Assembly (NCBI RefSeq): GCF_900095175.1
Contig: NZ_LT606946.1
Coordinates: forward strand, 722,058-786,057
Direction of reading: 5' to 3'
Source of the DNA: Polynucleobacter necessarius
Lineage (GTDB): Bacteria > Pseudomonadota > Gammaproteobacteria > Burkholderiales > Burkholderiaceae
DNA: 64,000 nucleotides
The notes beneath the pieces are model-generated. The model searched no databases. It saw nothing but the letters and a program-made list of their open reading frames with translations, and was not told the origin of the DNA. Below are positions 63,524-64,000 of the stretch, in pieces. The translations under genes and the position numbers were made by a program. How positions within the stretch are numbered: position 1 is the stretch's first letter; each line of letters starts with the position of its first letter.

Positions 63524-64000
63524 TCCTCGAGAACGCTTGCCTTTTCAATAACGACATCTTCTGTCGGAACATCTTGATGAAAGTCGGCATTACCGGTCTT
63601 TACTTTGCGAATCGCATCAACCACATCAAGGCCATCAGTAACCTTGCCAAAAACGGCATAACCCCAGCCTTGTGCGCTTGGTGAAGTGTGATTCAAAAAA
63701 TCATTGTCGTTCACGTTAATGAAAAATTGGGCTGTCGCAGAGTGCGGATCACTAGTGCGTGCCATGGCTACTGTGCCACGGTCGTTCTTCAGGCCATTGT
63801 TTGCTTCATTCTCAATTTGGGCGCCAGAAGATTTTTCTTTGAGGCCGGCAGTCATGCCTCCGCCTTGAATCATGAAGTTATCAATTACGCGGTGAAAAAT
63901 CGTGCCATCGTAGTGACCGCTTTTGACGTACTGTAAAAAATTGGCAACGGTCTTTGGTGCTTTAGCAGCATCTAAAGTGAAGGTGATATCACCCTTATTT
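63520..64000 (-). CDS. ppiB: Peptidyl-prolyl cis-trans isomerase, cyclophilin type (5' end cut by window)
   Basis: Cytoplasmic cyclophilin. The frame is open to the window edge; it reads [40 protein letters not shown], then [38 protein letters not shown] and [20 protein letters not shown], matching the family block by block, including the Arg-Phe and Gln-Phe-Phe active residues. The start lies beyond 64000. It overlaps lpxH. Confidence 0.94.
   Translation of the reverse strand, partial: NKGDITFTLDAAKAPKTVANFLQYVKSGHYDGTIFHRVIDNFMIQGGGMTAGLKEKSSGAQIENEANNGLKNDRGTVAMARTSDPHSATAQFFINVNDNDFLNHTSPSAQGWGYAVFGKVTDGLDVVDAIRKVKTGNADFHQDVPTEDVVIEKASVLEE

Overview
The window reads as a chromosomal segment of a betaproteobacterium of the Burkholderiales, most like Polynucleobacter. 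This is judged from protein resemblance: a short H-NS ending in the TWTGRG type DNA-binding motif, the infC-rpmI-rplT-pheS-pheT-ihfA-merR-tRNA-Pro order, ETF-QO, scoAB, BamC next to dapA, and a GC content that looks moderate (not computed). I see no insertion sequence, prophage, integrase, plasmid gene or CRISPR array.

The striking property is gene decay. About seventeen loci carry inactivating lesions while lying in otherwise normal gene order. They include frameshifts in homopolymers, nonsense codons (three TGA codons where tryptophan is expected, one TAA, one TAG), a two-lesion pcaC-like gene, an internal deletion in a transporter, a start codon read as ATA, and a tRNA-Pro(GGG) lacking most of its D-loop. 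Core genes (translation, 2-oxoglutarate dehydrogenase, lysine, chorismate and cysteine biosynthesis, envelope) stay open. This is what a recently host-restricted lineage, such as the obligate Polynucleobacter symbionts of Euplotes ciliates, would look like. Homopolymer sequencing error can explain some of the frameshifts but not the substitutions and non-homopolymer indels.

Layout. 1-3515: end of the phosphate module (pstB, phoU, phoB, phoR). 3525-8656: small unknown genes, a CorA-like transporter, a broken outer-membrane protein, an ArsC-like protein, a GDCC zinc-ribbon protein and ppx. 8657-15683: a leftward envelope cluster (broken GNAT acyltransferase, dgkA, glycosyltransferase, LpxH-like phosphatase), then rightward plsC-like, PPK2, a CYTH-like protein and a split chromate transporter. 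15691-18243: ZnuD-like TonB receptor and a small His-rich exported protein. 18304-18493: two tRNAs. 18584-29576: the most decayed stretch, with eight broken genes among TSUP, wrbA, DUF2069, CBS and aroC. 29592-34754: ETF-QO, scoAB, a broken zinc transporter and a broken hydrolase. 34770-45023: relA, tRNA-Val, thrS, infC-rpmI-rplT-pheS-pheT-ihfA-merR, degenerate tRNA-Pro and a thioesterase. 45024-53273: H-NS, a broken HTH/receiver regulator, and sucA-odhB-lpdA-zapE. 53283-64000: PHP nuclease, trpS, methyltransferase, dapA, bamC, a lipoprotein with a lost start, broken L16 hydroxylase, slyD-like, cysE, broken trmJ, suhB, lpxH and ppiB.

Functionally the window joins phosphate sensing (PhoBR, PhoU, Pst) with polyphosphate turnover (Ppx, one intact and one broken PPK2, a CYTH-like protein). 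Several lesions fall on non-essential refinements of translation (tRNA-Pro(GGG), TrmJ, L16 hydroxylase).
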